Below, piece by piece: positions 43,994-53,134 of a DNA stretch of 64,000 nucleotides. Numbering within the stretch: position 1 is the first letter of the stretch; each line of letters begins with the position of its first letter. Location of the stretch: the NCBI GenBank assembly GCA_041739875.1, contig JBGSNA010000024.1, positions 11,066-75,065 of the forward strand, written 5' to 3'. The notes under the pieces were generated by a model. The model did not search any database and had not been told where the DNA came from. It saw only the letters and a list, made by a program, of their open reading frames with translations. Origin of the DNA: JBBSJZ01 sp041739875 (lineage in GTDB: Bacteria; Planctomycetota; Planctomycetia; Pirellulales; Pirellulaceae). Both the position numbers and the translations under genes were made by a program.

Positions 43994-45286
43994 TTACTCC
44001 TTCGAGGTTTCGACCATTACCGCAAAGCCTTGACCACCACCAACGCAAAGGGTCGCCAACCCTCGACGCCCACCGTTCTGGCGAAGTGTTCGCAATAGCG
44101 TCAGGATCAGACGAGTTCCTGTCGTGCCCACAGGGTGCCCCAGAGCAATCGCTCCACCGTGCACGTTCAAGCGGTCTGAGGGGAACTCGCCCATCGCATT
44201 ACTCAGTCCAAGTTCCTTTTGAGCGAACGACTTGGATGCCGCAGCTGCTTGACAAGCAAGAACCTGCGCCGCAAATGCTTCGTTGATTTCGATTGCATCA
44301 AAGTCACTCATTCGCAAGCCAGTCTGTTTGAGCAATTTGGCTGTTGCGTAGACCGGACCGAGTCCCATTCGACGTGGATCGCATCCCGCGATTGCATAAG
44401 ACGTGATGTAACCAAGCGGCGACGCTTGGTATTGATTTACGCTGTCTCCATCGACGAGGACGAGTGCCGCAGCGCCATCCGTCAAAGGACAACTGTTCCC
44501 CGCCGTTACGGTTCCGTTGCGATCGAAGATGGGCTTCAATCTCGCGAGTTGATCCAATGATTGTTGAGCCCGAGGGCCGTTATCTTTCTTCATGAATTCA
44601 CCGTTCCGTGCAGTGATCGGAACAATCTCGCCCGACAGAAAGCACTGTTCCTGCGCCGCGGCGGCTTGGAGGTGGCTTGTCAACGCAAACGCGTCTTGTT
44701 GGCCACGAGTGATGGCAAACTCTTTCGCCAACACTTCGGCTGTTTCACCCATATTGAGCCCCGACACAGGGTCCGTCAGTCCAAGTTCCAAACCAACAAC
44801 AGGCTTGAAATGTCGCAATCGAAACTTGGCTAGTACAGAAACCCGTTGGAGCAATGTCTTGGCGCGACCAAGTCGCATCCAAAGTTTCGCCGCTTCTGGG
44901 CTGACCAATAGCGGAACTTGGGACATCGACTCGGTCCCGCCAGCGACCACGACTTTGGCGCGTTGCTGGTGAATGGAATGCCAAGCCGACAAGACTGATT
45001 CCATGCCCGACGCACAGTTTCGATTGACCGTGTGTGCGATACGATCATGGGGAACACCGCTCTTAAGAGCGATCACGCGAGTGATGTTGGCGGCGTCCGG
45101 TGGTCCCGAGACATTACCAAAAACAGCTTCGTCGACGTCCGATGGCGTCAAGTCACAACGGCGTAGCGCATCAATAAACGCAACACGACCCAGCTCAACC
45201 GCAGACACACCCTGAAGATCAGTAAACACTTTGCTAAACGGTGTTCTTGCTCCCGCGAGCACAGCGAGCGACTTCATCTTGTCCAT
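43994..45286 (-). CDS. fadI: Acetyl-CoA C-acyltransferase (thiolase)
   Basis: 430 residues from the ATG at 45286; a GTG one codon earlier is also possible. Active-site Cys in NRNCASGMESVLSAW, the second motif NVHGGAIALGHPVGTTGTRL with the catalytic His, and the C-terminal LCVGGGQGFAVMVE with the second Cys. Length and the AVFGNVSGPPDAANITRVIA segment fit FadI-type thiolases. It cleaves 3-ketoacyl-CoA to acetyl-CoA. Start and upstream stop overlap (TGATG), and 5 bases separate it from the downstream hydratase/dehydrogenase. Confidence 0.94.
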   Translation of the reverse strand: MDKMKSLAVLAGARTPFSKVFTDLQGVSAVELGRVAFIDALRRCDLTPSDVDEAVFGNVSGPPDAANITRVIALKSGVPHDRIAHTVNRNCASGMESVLSAWHSIHQQRAKVVVAGGTESMSQVPLLVSPEAAKLWMRLGRAKTLLQRVSVLAKFRLRHFKPVVGLELGLTDPVSGLNMGETAEVLAKEFAITRGQQDAFALTSHLQAAAAQEQCFLSGEIVPITARNGEFMKKDNGPRAQQSLDQLARLKPIFDRNGTVTAGNSCPLTDGAAALVLVDGDSVNQYQASPLGYITSYAIAGCDPRRMGLGPVYATAKLLKQTGLRMSDFDAIEINEAFAAQVLACQAAAASKSFAQKELGLSNAMGEFPSDRLNVHGGAIALGHPVGTTGTRLILTLLRTLRQNGGRRGLATLCVGGGQGFAVMVETSKE

Positions 45287-46995
45287 CACTTCACCTCTAA
45301 TTTAGGTTGTGCCGATTCACGCAATTCACGGCGAATCACTTTTCCCAAGAAGTTTCGTGGAAGGTCGCCGACGCATCGTTCGAAAAGTCGAGGACGCTTG
45401 TATTTTGACAACAATGAATCACAGTGCACGCGAAGTGACGCTTCATCCCAAACGGCGCCGGATCGCAGTACCACATAGGCTTTCACGATCTCGCCTCGTT
45501 GTGCGTCGGCGACACCGATGACGGCGGCGTCGACCACATCGGGGTGCTCACGAAGTGCTGCTTCCACCTCACTCGGATAGACGTTGAAGCCGGATGTAAT
45601 CACAAGATCTTTTTTGCGTCCCACAATTCGGTAGCAACCGCTGGGCTCGCGAACCGCGAGATCGCCTGTGTGCAACCATCCCTCTCGGATCGATTCACGC
45701 GTTCCCTCGGGATCATTGAGATACCCAAGCATCACCTGGGGTCCTTGAATGACCAATTCGCCCACTTCATGACTCTCGACATCACGAGAACCATCGACCG
45801 AGTCAACGAGTCGGCATTGGGTCTCTGGGAGCGGCAATCCAATCGTTCCGTATTGAGGTTCCGCGAACAAATTCCCGACATGCGTTACCGGTGATGCTTC
45901 GGACAGCCCATAGCCCTCAACAACAAGTGCGCCACTGTGCTTTGCGAATTCGCGTCCGACTTCGGCTTCGAGCGGCGCACCCCCGGAAATCACCCATCGA
46001 ATCGAGTTGAGTCGAGCAGGGTGCGAACGCAAGCGTTCGTTCATCGCCACTAACATCGCTGGCACCGCGTGAAAAACCGTGGGCCGATGATCTTCGATCA
46101 ACCGAATCACTTGACGTGTATTGAATCGATGATGCAATACAAGGGTGGCCCCCAGCATCGCGCCGCCCATCACGGTCGCCGACATCCCGTAAGAGTGAAA
46201 AAACGGCAGCACCGCGAGCATCGTTTCGACACCAAACGAACCGCGAGTCCAGCGATATTGCTGCCAAGCATTGGCAACCATGTTGCGATGGCTCAGTGCG
46301 ACAGCCTTCGGTGAACCTGTTGTCCCGCCAGTTGGCAAGATGTACGCAACATCGGTTTCAGGGTTGATCGTGACGGGTGAAGCAACATTAGTCGTACGAT
46401 CAACTTCTTCCCAAAACCAATGGCTGTGATCGCTTGTTGGCAACGACCAATATCCTGTGTTGCTGTGCAGCTTCCACAAATAGCCAAGCTGTTGCAGTGC
46501 CGGCAGGTACTCACGAATGGAGACAAGAATCTTTTTTGTCTCCGGGTTTGAAATCAGGTGTGAGAGCAAATCTAATGAGACAACAAATTGGCACTTCGTT
46601 TTTTCGAGTAAGCGAGTGACTTCATCCGCAACCATCAGCGGATTGATTGCAACGACAGTGGCACCTGCTCGCCAAATCGCATTCGCAGCGATCACATACT
46701 CGGGCACGTTGGGAAGCAAGATGCCGACACGATCGCCTTGCTTGACGCCAAGTCGTTGGAACATCGCCGCGCAACAATCAACGACTTGACTGAGTTCCGC
46801 ATACGTCCACTGCACTTCGCCATATCGAATTGCAACTCGATCGGGCAGCTGCTTTGCAGTGTGCACGAGTACGGAATCGGCCGCCAATCCGCTGTAATGC
46901 GATAAGCCTTGAGGCTGGGCATTTACAATGGCGGTTGGACTACTGCCAATCGACACAGCATTTGCAGACGTTCGTCCATCCATCAGGTGACCCAT
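45286..46995 (-). CDS. fadD: Long-chain fatty acid-CoA ligase (AMP-binding)
   Basis: 569 residues from the ATG at 46995 (MGHLMDGRTSANAVSIGSSP), eight bases after GGGAGG; the frame is open 21 codons further upstream. ANL superfamily: P-loop YILPTGGTTGSPKAVALSHR, the VVEGYGLSEASPVTHVG adenine motif, GWLHTGDLAV, RIVGRKKDLVITSGFNVYPS hinge, and the C-terminal Lys in PRNFLGKVIRREL. It activates fatty acids to acyl-CoA at the inner membrane. As first gene of the operon it supplies the substrate of the downstream enzymes. Confidence 0.93.
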   Translation of the reverse strand: MGHLMDGRTSANAVSIGSSPTAIVNAQPQGLSHYSGLAADSVLVHTAKQLPDRVAIRYGEVQWTYAELSQVVDCCAAMFQRLGVKQGDRVGILLPNVPEYVIAANAIWRAGATVVAINPLMVADEVTRLLEKTKCQFVVSLDLLSHLISNPETKKILVSIREYLPALQQLGYLWKLHSNTGYWSLPTSDHSHWFWEEVDRTTNVASPVTINPETDVAYILPTGGTTGSPKAVALSHRNMVANAWQQYRWTRGSFGVETMLAVLPFFHSYGMSATVMGGAMLGATLVLHHRFNTRQVIRLIEDHRPTVFHAVPAMLVAMNERLRSHPARLNSIRWVISGGAPLEAEVGREFAKHSGALVVEGYGLSEASPVTHVGNLFAEPQYGTIGLPLPETQCRLVDSVDGSRDVESHEVGELVIQGPQVMLGYLNDPEGTRESIREGWLHTGDLAVREPSGCYRIVGRKKDLVITSGFNVYPSEVEAALREHPDVVDAAVIGVADAQRGEIVKAYVVLRSGAVWDEASLRVHCDSLLSKYKRPRLFERCVGDLPRNFLGKVIRRELRESAQPKLEVK

Positions 46996-47403
46996 GATTG
47001 GAGCCTCCCAGAAGCACATTCGTTGAGCGTCGTCGTGACAAGTGACGGGGCCTACCACAAGGCAAGCCGACCGGTCCTAGTGGCCAATGCATCGTGAGTT
47101 TCCAGCGAGCCAAGAAGGTCAGCCCTGGAGAGCCCAACGATGGTCGGGGCGGCTGCCGGCTCGCATCAGCCAATGATGTGCTGAACGAATCAATCACGGC
47201 CAACGCAAAAATTTCAACGCGTCAGACGGTGGAAAACAGGAGAGCAGAAAACCGAGCCGAAATCGCTCTAACTTGCTTACACTCCATTCTACGTCACTGA
47301 TTGCGAAAGGTTTGCATATTCTCGCTAAAAAATCCTAAGGGAAGAATTAGCGACTTTAATGTGTTCCCAAGCGGTGAAGCGAAGAGCGTCCGAGCCTCGC
47401 GTT
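46996..47403. other. Intergenic region upstream of the beta-oxidation operon
   Basis: About 400 bases without a supported gene. It should carry the promoter of the fadD operon. I looked for a clear palindromic FadR- or TetR-type operator and for a -24/-12 element and saw none. Confidence 0.4.
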
Positions 47404-48585
47404 TTAGGAGTTTTGAGTGATAAAGCGGAGTTGGTCAATTGCCCTGAGCATCGCGGTGCGATCGATCGTGTGTACCTCGATTGGATGACCGACGTCGCAA
47501 AGCATCGTCACCGTCAAGCGTCCGCCAAGGTGCTGTCGGAATTCTTCGAGTCCATGGAGCAGTGTCTCGGTTCCCGCGAGCGCGTCGTCCCAAAGTGGTA
47601 AGCCGAGTTCAGCCAAACACGTGCACACGGCCATGGATTTGGCTTGAGGAAAACCATGCACGATCGAAGAGTAGAGCGAATCGATCGCGACCCCAATTCC
47701 GACCGCCTCACCGTGACGTATGCGGTAACCTGTGAGCGGTTCGAGCTTGTGCGCGGACCAGTGGCCGAAGTCGAGTGGGCGCGCTTCAAGCATTTCGAAT
47801 GGATCGCCGCCTTCTGTAATGTGGCGAAGGTGCGCAACACATGAGTGATGTATCGCTTCGACCGCAATGGGCATCTCACGGTTGCGTATTGCACGAGCGT
47901 GCTGGCACAGCCAATCGAATTGCTTAGGGCTTTTGAGCAACGATACTTTCACTGCTTCGCTGAAGCCACTGTGAAAATCACGATCCGGTAACGAGTCGAG
48001 CAGTTTTGCATCATTGATGACGGCCCATGGCACAGCAAATGTACCGACCCAATTCTTTTTACCGAAGTAATTGATCGCGTTCTTGACTCCGACGCCTGAG
48101 TCCGCTTGTGCGAGCGTTGTCGTTGGCACTCGGATCAATCGAATCCCACGATGGGCGATAGCGGCCGCGTAACCCACTGCGTCAAGCAAAGCACCGCCTC
48201 CAATCGCAATGATGTAGCTGCGACGATCCAAACCATTGCGTTCAATCTGTTCGAGCAGCGTTTCGATGGTTGACGGCGTATTCTTGATGTCTTCGCCGCC
48301 TTCGAGCGTAATGGGCGGACAAACAAGATCGATGGTCGCCAGACTCGCCAATTTCTCAACAATCGATCCAGCGCTAGCGGTCGCATGAACCAATGACGAT
48401 TCGATCCAAACTAGCACTCGCGGTTTCGAATCATCTTCGCGATCGACATGCAATAATTCGACGAGCTCGCCGAAACAGTCACCGCCAAGGTCGCTGGTTT
48501 CCCTCAAACGGTGCACAAAAGGCACTGAAAACGAAACATCCATGGAGCGGGAAGATATGGAGCGGGACGATAATGGCTTCGGCAT
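47404..48585 (-). CDS. 3-dehydroquinate synthase homologue, EboD-like
   Basis: 393 residues from the ATG at 48585 (start uncertain; a GTG two codons up and a Met 14 codons in are possible). Sugar phosphate cyclase fold: the NAD loop IIAIGGGALLDAVGYAAAIA, RVPTTTLAQADSGVGVKNAI with metal and substrate contacts, HSGFSEAVKVSL and RPLDFGHWSAHKLEPLTGYR, RHGEAVGIGVAID with metal-binding His. True AroB usually has GHTFGHAIE at the third block; GHWSAHKLE is what I recall of EboD from eustigmatophyte/cyanobacterial ebo clusters. No other ebo gene is next to it. Either it is a specialised cyclase or it serves the shikimate pathway. Confidence 0.82.
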   Translation of the reverse strand: MPKPLSSRSISSRSMDVSFSVPFVHRLRETSDLGGDCFGELVELLHVDREDDSKPRVLVWIESSLVHATASAGSIVEKLASLATIDLVCPPITLEGGEDIKNTPSTIETLLEQIERNGLDRRSYIIAIGGGALLDAVGYAAAIAHRGIRLIRVPTTTLAQADSGVGVKNAINYFGKKNWVGTFAVPWAVINDAKLLDSLPDRDFHSGFSEAVKVSLLKSPKQFDWLCQHARAIRNREMPIAVEAIHHSCVAHLRHITEGGDPFEMLEARPLDFGHWSAHKLEPLTGYRIRHGEAVGIGVAIDSLYSSIVHGFPQAKSMAVCTCLAELGLPLWDDALAGTETLLHGLEEFRQHLGGRLTVTMLCDVGHPIEVHTIDRTAMLRAIDQLRFITQNS

Positions 48586-48633
48586 TAACACGTGCAGGAA
48601 TTCTGATTGAATGAAATGGGACCAGTCAAACTG

Positions 48634-49527
48634 TTAAAGGGTTTCATTTTGCCAACCGCGCCAAAGCCAGCGGAGCGAATCGGGGAAAATTGCTCCACCA
48701 TGCCTACCGTCATGTTTGCCACTTCCCAAAACGAATTGGTAGTCGTAAGCACGAAAGTTCAGTGCCGCAGCCATTTGCTTATTCGCAAGCGGCCAATTGC
48801 CGTGTTCGTTGTCGAGGTCACCTTCACCATCTTGCAGTAACACACGAAGCGGTTTCTTTTCGCCCTTGCGAATCATCGTCGGATAGTTGTGGCCACCGCG
48901 AATGTTAACGAAGCTGCCGATATGCGAGAGCACTTTTCGGAAACTGTCGGGCCGATGCCAAGCGACGCTGAAAGCACAGATGCCACCGGAGCTATTGCCG
49001 CAAACGGCTCGCAACTCAGGATTCTTGGTGATCGAGTATTTTTTCTCGAGCTCAGGGAGAATCTCCGTGAGCAGAAACTCGGCATAGTCCCCCGAAACAC
49101 TGTCGTATTCGAACGCACGATTTGAGGGAGCTGGCTGCCATCCACGTTTGGGCGGCAACTCACCTTTGTGTCCAGGATCAATCATCACGGCTATCGTGAC
49201 AGGCATATCGCCTTTGGCAATGAGATTGTCAAACACGACTGGCAAACGAAAGTCGCCCTTCGTGCCTTCGAATGCATGACCGTCCTGAAACACCATGAGT
49301 GCGGCAGGTTTGGTACCGCTGTACTGGGCTGGGACGTAGACGCTATATCGACGTTTCGTGCCAGGAAAAATTGTGCTTTGCAACCATTCGTGTTGGGTGA
49401 CGGTTCCGTGCGGGACTTCGGCATGGATCTCGGAATCAACCCCGTGCGAATTCTCGTCAGCCCGCAGTTCTGGCTTGGGCAAGAAGGCAGCGAAAGCGAA
49501 GATTGCAATCCAAATAGTTCGTGGCAT
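48634..49527 (-). CDS. Secreted esterase (enterochelin-esterase/Fes-like fold)
   Basis: 297 residues with a signal peptide (MPRTIWIAIFAFAAFLPKPE, cut near RAD). Esterase D/Fes-type alpha/beta hydrolase: KRRYSVYVPAQYSGTKPAAL, the nucleophile elbow CGNSSGGICAFSVAW (GxSxG), the Asp region LLQDGEGDLDNEHGNWP and the late His in LGSGKHDGRHGG. It likely cleaves carboxyl esters of carbohydrates or siderophores in the periplasm; family members in planctomycetes are often near polysaccharide genes. It follows the EboD-like gene after 48 bases on the same strand in the reverse order, so operon membership is uncertain. Confidence 0.88.
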   Translation of the reverse strand: MPRTIWIAIFAFAAFLPKPELRADENSHGVDSEIHAEVPHGTVTQHEWLQSTIFPGTKRRYSVYVPAQYSGTKPAALMVFQDGHAFEGTKGDFRLPVVFDNLIAKGDMPVTIAVMIDPGHKGELPPKRGWQPAPSNRAFEYDSVSGDYAEFLLTEILPELEKKYSITKNPELRAVCGNSSGGICAFSVAWHRPDSFRKVLSHIGSFVNIRGGHNYPTMIRKGEKKPLRVLLQDGEGDLDNEHGNWPLANKQMAAALNFRAYDYQFVLGSGKHDGRHGGAIFPDSLRWLWRGWQNETL

Positions 49528-49639
49528 ATCGATTGAGCAACGTTTGGGCGGGAAGACTTGGGTGGGGATGATGAGTAGGGGAAGGTCGATATCTTAACGT
49601 CTCGACCCCAACAGTTTACTTGCCTGAGGAAGAAGATTC

Positions 49640-50677
49640 ATGCGGCGCAATCGACTTGGAAGCAGCGGCGTTTATGTGACAGACATTTGCATGGGCACAA
49701 TGACCTTCGGTTCCCAGTGTGACGAGCCGACCAGTCATGCGATTTGCAATGCTGCATTTGACGCTGGAATCGACTTTTTTGATGCTGCGGAAGTGTATCC
49801 TGTACCGCCCACAGCCGAAACGTTCGGTCGAACGGAAGAATTCTTGGGACGTTGGCTCAAGACAAAACCACGTGATTCGGTCATTGTCGCAACAAAAGTA
49901 ACCGGCCCAGCTCACGGTTGGTTCACCGCCCCCGTCCGAAATAGTCACTGTTGTCTGGATCGTCGCCAGATCCTCGCAGCGTGCGACGATTCGCTCCGAC
50001 GGCTCGGTACAGAGTATATCGATCTGTACCAGACGCACTGGCCAGATCATGGAATGCCGTACGAGGACGTGCTTGGCACGCTGACTGAGCTGAAAACAGC
50101 CGGTAAAGTTCGTGTGATCGGCTGCAGCAACGAAACGAGCTGGGGCGTCATGAAGAGCTTGTGGCGTGCCGATGTGTGCGGCATGGATCGTTATGAAACA
50201 GTCCAAAATAATTTCAGTTTGATCAACCGACGCTGTGAGAGTGAACTCGCTCAAGTCCTCAGGCGAGAAGGGCTGAGCTTGCTGGCGTATTCGCCGCTTG
50301 GCGGAGGTGTTTTGACAGGTAAATACCAGAATGAACTGCCAATCGATGGACGTTTTACGCAGTATCTGACGACGGGAGCCGAGCGGCAAAAACGCATGGC
50401 GCAAAGGTTTGTTAACGCGAGGTCGATCGAGGCGACTGGACAATTGATCGAGATTGCTCGATCACTCGGGGTTAGCGTGACGGCGTTGGCACTTGCCTGG
50501 AGCCGCCAGCACGACTTTGTTGCATCGACGATTGTTGGAGCCACGACGACTGTCCAGCTCCAAGAATCGCTCGCGGCCAAAGACTTGATACTCGAGCAAG
50601 AAACGCTCGCGAGGATCGACCAAGTTGACCACGAAATCCCCACGCCGATGACAGAGGACGGGTTGCGACGGTTATAG
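49640..50677 (+). CDS. Aldo/keto reductase
   Basis: 345 residues. AKR barrel: LGSSGVYVTDICMGTMTFG, GIDFFDAAEVYPVPPTAETF with the catalytic Asp-Tyr, VIVATKVTGPAHGW with Lys, IDLYQTHWPDHG with His, RVIGCSNETSWGVMKSL, YSPLGGGVLTGKY and the C-terminal NADPH site IVGATTTVQLQESLAAKD. An AGGAAG site lies before the ATG. Similar to E. coli Tas/YajO-like members. It reduces an aldehyde or ketone with NADPH; the substrate is not known. Monocistronic, divergent from the esterase. Confidence 0.93.
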   Translation: MRRNRLGSSGVYVTDICMGTMTFGSQCDEPTSHAICNAAFDAGIDFFDAAEVYPVPPTAETFGRTEEFLGRWLKTKPRDSVIVATKVTGPAHGWFTAPVRNSHCCLDRRQILAACDDSLRRLGTEYIDLYQTHWPDHGMPYEDVLGTLTELKTAGKVRVIGCSNETSWGVMKSLWRADVCGMDRYETVQNNFSLINRRCESELAQVLRREGLSLLAYSPLGGGVLTGKYQNELPIDGRFTQYLTTGAERQKRMAQRFVNARSIEATGQLIEIARSLGVSVTALALAWSRQHDFVASTIVGATTTVQLQESLAAKDLILEQETLARIDQVDHEIPTPMTEDGLRRL

Positions 50678-50764
50678 GTTCTGTGCCGCTTTCACTCGAA
50701 TTGAAATGCAAAAGTCGAGACGTTTTTCAAATCGCAATTCGAAACGCGAAGTATTTTGGGTGGG

Positions 50765-51340
50765 ATGCGAAGCCTCATCCTTGCTCGACTGTTTTTCGCC
50801 TGCAGCGTCCTGGTTCTCACCGGAGACGCGATCGCTGCAGACTGGTTGGTTCTTCCTGGCCAGTACACGCATGACCCAGCAACGGGATTGCGTGTTTCTC
50901 AGTACGCGCCGACTCCGACGCCAACGGCTCCGCTGGCGAGCGATTTTCGCTCAAGCGGTTACACACATGTGCGAAGTTCCTTGAATTTTGGTCAGTCGGC
51001 GGACAATTACCATCGCGTTCAGCAATGGGGGCCGCCTGTCCAGCCATACGGAGAATGGCGTTTTCCCAACCGTCCCTACAGTGCACCGTACAGTCAGTGG
51101 GGCGCTCCGTTCGCAGGCCTAGGCACGAATGTGCTGGGTGGCGTGGGACTCGGTGGGTTTGGATATCCGGGTGGGTATCAGCCTGGACGGCCGCCTGGAG
51201 GTGGCCAGATCGGCAACCCAGCAATTCCTGGATATCCACAAAACGGAGCAGCACCGTTGGATCCGTACCCCGTGGGGCCACGCTCGGCTTATCCCGATGC
51301 ACCGTACTTTGACGGCTACCATCCTGTTTATCGCGACTAA
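50765..51340 (+). CDS. Secreted Pro/Gly/Tyr-rich hypothetical protein
   Basis: 191 residues from the ATG at 50765. Signal peptide MRSLILARLFFACSVLVLTG (cut near AIAADW). The mature part is rich in Pro, Gly and Tyr and lacks predicted secondary structure (QPYGEWRFPNRPYSAPYSQW; GYPGGYQPGRPPGGGQIG). It looks like a surface or envelope structural protein. Not recognised. An 85-base gap separates it from the aldo/keto reductase. Confidence 0.7.
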   Translation: MRSLILARLFFACSVLVLTGDAIAADWLVLPGQYTHDPATGLRVSQYAPTPTPTAPLASDFRSSGYTHVRSSLNFGQSADNYHRVQQWGPPVQPYGEWRFPNRPYSAPYSQWGAPFAGLGTNVLGGVGLGGFGYPGGYQPGRPPGGGQIGNPAIPGYPQNGAAPLDPYPVGPRSAYPDAPYFDGYHPVYRD

Positions 51341-51460
51341 TTAGCGATATTTGGGTCGACGCCAAGCCCGGCTTTCACCCGCTGGCTTGTGGACGCAATT
51401 GCGTGGCCCTTACAATGCCTAATTGTTTAGCTCACTGCTTATCCACGGCTTTCGGTGCCC

Positions 51461-52642
51461 ATGATTTTCGACGTCCAGACGACTAGCGACCCACGCGATA
51501 TCGTGCATCGGACTGTCCAAGCCCTTGTTGAAGGCCAGGTTGTGGGTGTCCCGACCGAAACGGTCTACGGACTCGCTGCGAGCGCGTTGTGCGAAAAGGC
51601 TGTAGAGCGACTTTGGGAACTCAAGGGTTGCGGCGATGACAACCCGCTTGCAATCTCCGTTCGAAGCGGTGACGCCGCTCTCGATTTCATGCCTGGGCTC
51701 TCGTCGCTCGGACGTCGATTGAGCCAGCGATGCTGGCCCGGCCCGCTTACGCTTGTCGTTCCCCATGATGGCTTGCGTTCGGCGGCTAGCAATCTGCCCA
51801 AAGGGGTTCAGCGAAGAATTCTTGGGGCGGAGGGTTGCCTCGGAGTCCGCGTCGTCGATCATCGAATTTTGGCGCATATTCAACGATATTTATCGGCTCC
51901 ATTAATTCTCACCAGCGCCTGTAGTACCGGCAGCCCACTACCGACGTCGGCCACCGTGGTCGCGAAGGAGTTTGGAACCGAATTACCACTGCTGCTCGAT
52001 GACGGTCCGACTCGTTATGGTGGAGCTTCGACAGTGGTGCGAATTGTCGGTAATCGCTGGGAATTGTTGCGTGAGGGGGTGATCGAACAAGCGGCCATGA
52101 ATCAATTTGCTAAACCCGTTATTGTGCTGGTTTGTACCGGCAATACGTGCCGCAGCCCAATGGCACAAACGCTTCTTCGCGAACACGTTCGACGTCGCTA
52201 CGGTGACGATGATGCTGTGCGTGTGATGTCGGCTGGCGTTGCCGCAGGATCCGGTAGTCCCGCGAGTCCACAAGCGGTTGAGGTTATGGATGAACGCGGA
52301 TTGGATCTTGGCGACCATTGCAGCCGACCATTGGATGACGCGGTCATGAATGTTGCCGATTTGGTTTTGACGATGACGCGTGGTCACCGTGCGGCCATCT
52401 TGGCTGCTTGGCCAGAAATGCACAATCGAGTCTTTACGCTTCGTCGCGACGGTGGCGACGTCAGTGACCCAGTCGGTATGTCGGTCGAAGTCTATCGCGC
52501 CTGTGCCAATCAGATCGAAGAAGAACTTGCTCAGTGGATGCAGGTGCTAGAAGAGGAGATTTATCCAGAATCTCCGCACAAGAACTCCAGCCCGACCGAC
52601 GCTAGTCAAGATCCGAGCAACAACGAAGGCAAGCCCGAATGA
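51461..52642 (+). CDS. Fusion of Sua5/TsaC-type threonylcarbamoyl-AMP synthase and YwlE-like LMW phosphatase
   Basis: 393 residues from the ATG at 51461. Residues ~5-210 are a Sua5/YciO/YrdC domain (GQVVGVPTETVYGLAASALC; ERLWELKGCGDDNPLAISV; RCWPGPLTLVVP; LTSACSTGSPLPTSATVV), which makes threonylcarbamoyl-AMP for tRNA t6A. Residues ~218-370 are an LMW-PTP domain: P-loop VCTGNTCRSPMA with nucleophile Cys225 and Arg231, and the general acid in VSDPVG. Thr229 in the P-loop matches Thr11 of YwlE, the residue that favours phospho-arginine; ordinary LMW-PTPs have Ile there. The rpiB gene overlaps its stop by 4 bases. Earlier in-frame GTG at 51455 is possible. Confidence 0.92.
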   Translation: MIFDVQTTSDPRDIVHRTVQALVEGQVVGVPTETVYGLAASALCEKAVERLWELKGCGDDNPLAISVRSGDAALDFMPGLSSLGRRLSQRCWPGPLTLVVPHDGLRSAASNLPKGVQRRILGAEGCLGVRVVDHRILAHIQRYLSAPLILTSACSTGSPLPTSATVVAKEFGTELPLLLDDGPTRYGGASTVVRIVGNRWELLREGVIEQAAMNQFAKPVIVLVCTGNTCRSPMAQTLLREHVRRRYGDDDAVRVMSAGVAAGSGSPASPQAVEVMDERGLDLGDHCSRPLDDAVMNVADLVLTMTRGHRAAILAAWPEMHNRVFTLRRDGGDVSDPVGMSVEVYRACANQIEEELAQWMQVLEEEIYPESPHKNSSPTDASQDPSNNEGKPE

Positions 52643-53100
52643 AAGTCTCACTAGGCAGCGACCATCGTGGTGTTCAGATCAAAGCGAAACTGATTCAAAC
52701 GCTACTCAACCATGGGTTTGAAACGGTTGACGTCGGAACCGATTCGGAGAGCGCCGTTGACTATCCCGACATTGCCCAACACGTTGCACGCCAAGTGAGT
52801 TGCGGTGAAGTGGAACGCGGCATTTTGATTTGTGGTACCGGTATCGGAATGGCGATTGCCGCAAATAAGTTCGCCGGCGTTCGTGCGGCCCCTTGCTATG
52901 ATGAAGTCATGGTCGAAATGAGTCGTCGACATAACGACGTGAATGTCTTGTGCTTACCCGGTGACTTGATTCGTGAACGCGCGATCGATGAGCTTGTTCT
53001 CATGTGGTTACGAACTGAGTTTGACGGTGGTCGTCACGAAAAACGCGTCTCAAAAATAATTGAACTCGAAAAGTCCGTTACTACTCCGAACGCTCCCTGA
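52639..53100 (+). CDS. rpiB: Ribose-5-phosphate isomerase B
   Basis: 153 residues, typical RpiB length. Motifs: GSDHRGVQIKAKLI at the N-terminus, DVGTDSESAVDYPDIAQHVA, the active-site Cys loop GILICGTGIGMAIAANKFAG, RAAPCYDEVMVEMSRRHNDV and LPGDLIRERAIDELVLMW. It interconverts ribose-5-P and ribulose-5-P. Its ATG overlaps the stop of the TsaC-phosphatase fusion (ATGA), and holB starts 34 bases after its stop. Confidence 0.96.
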   Translation: MKVSLGSDHRGVQIKAKLIQTLLNHGFETVDVGTDSESAVDYPDIAQHVARQVSCGEVERGILICGTGIGMAIAANKFAGVRAAPCYDEVMVEMSRRHNDVNVLCLPGDLIRERAIDELVLMWLRTEFDGGRHEKRVSKIIELEKSVTTPNAP

Positions 53101-53134
53101 GCTTTCCACGCGACGAAAACGACATCCACACGCA

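Noticed and set aside
49616..50443. 275-codon minus-strand ORF
   Set aside because: Antisense to the aldo/keto reductase, which has all AKR motifs.
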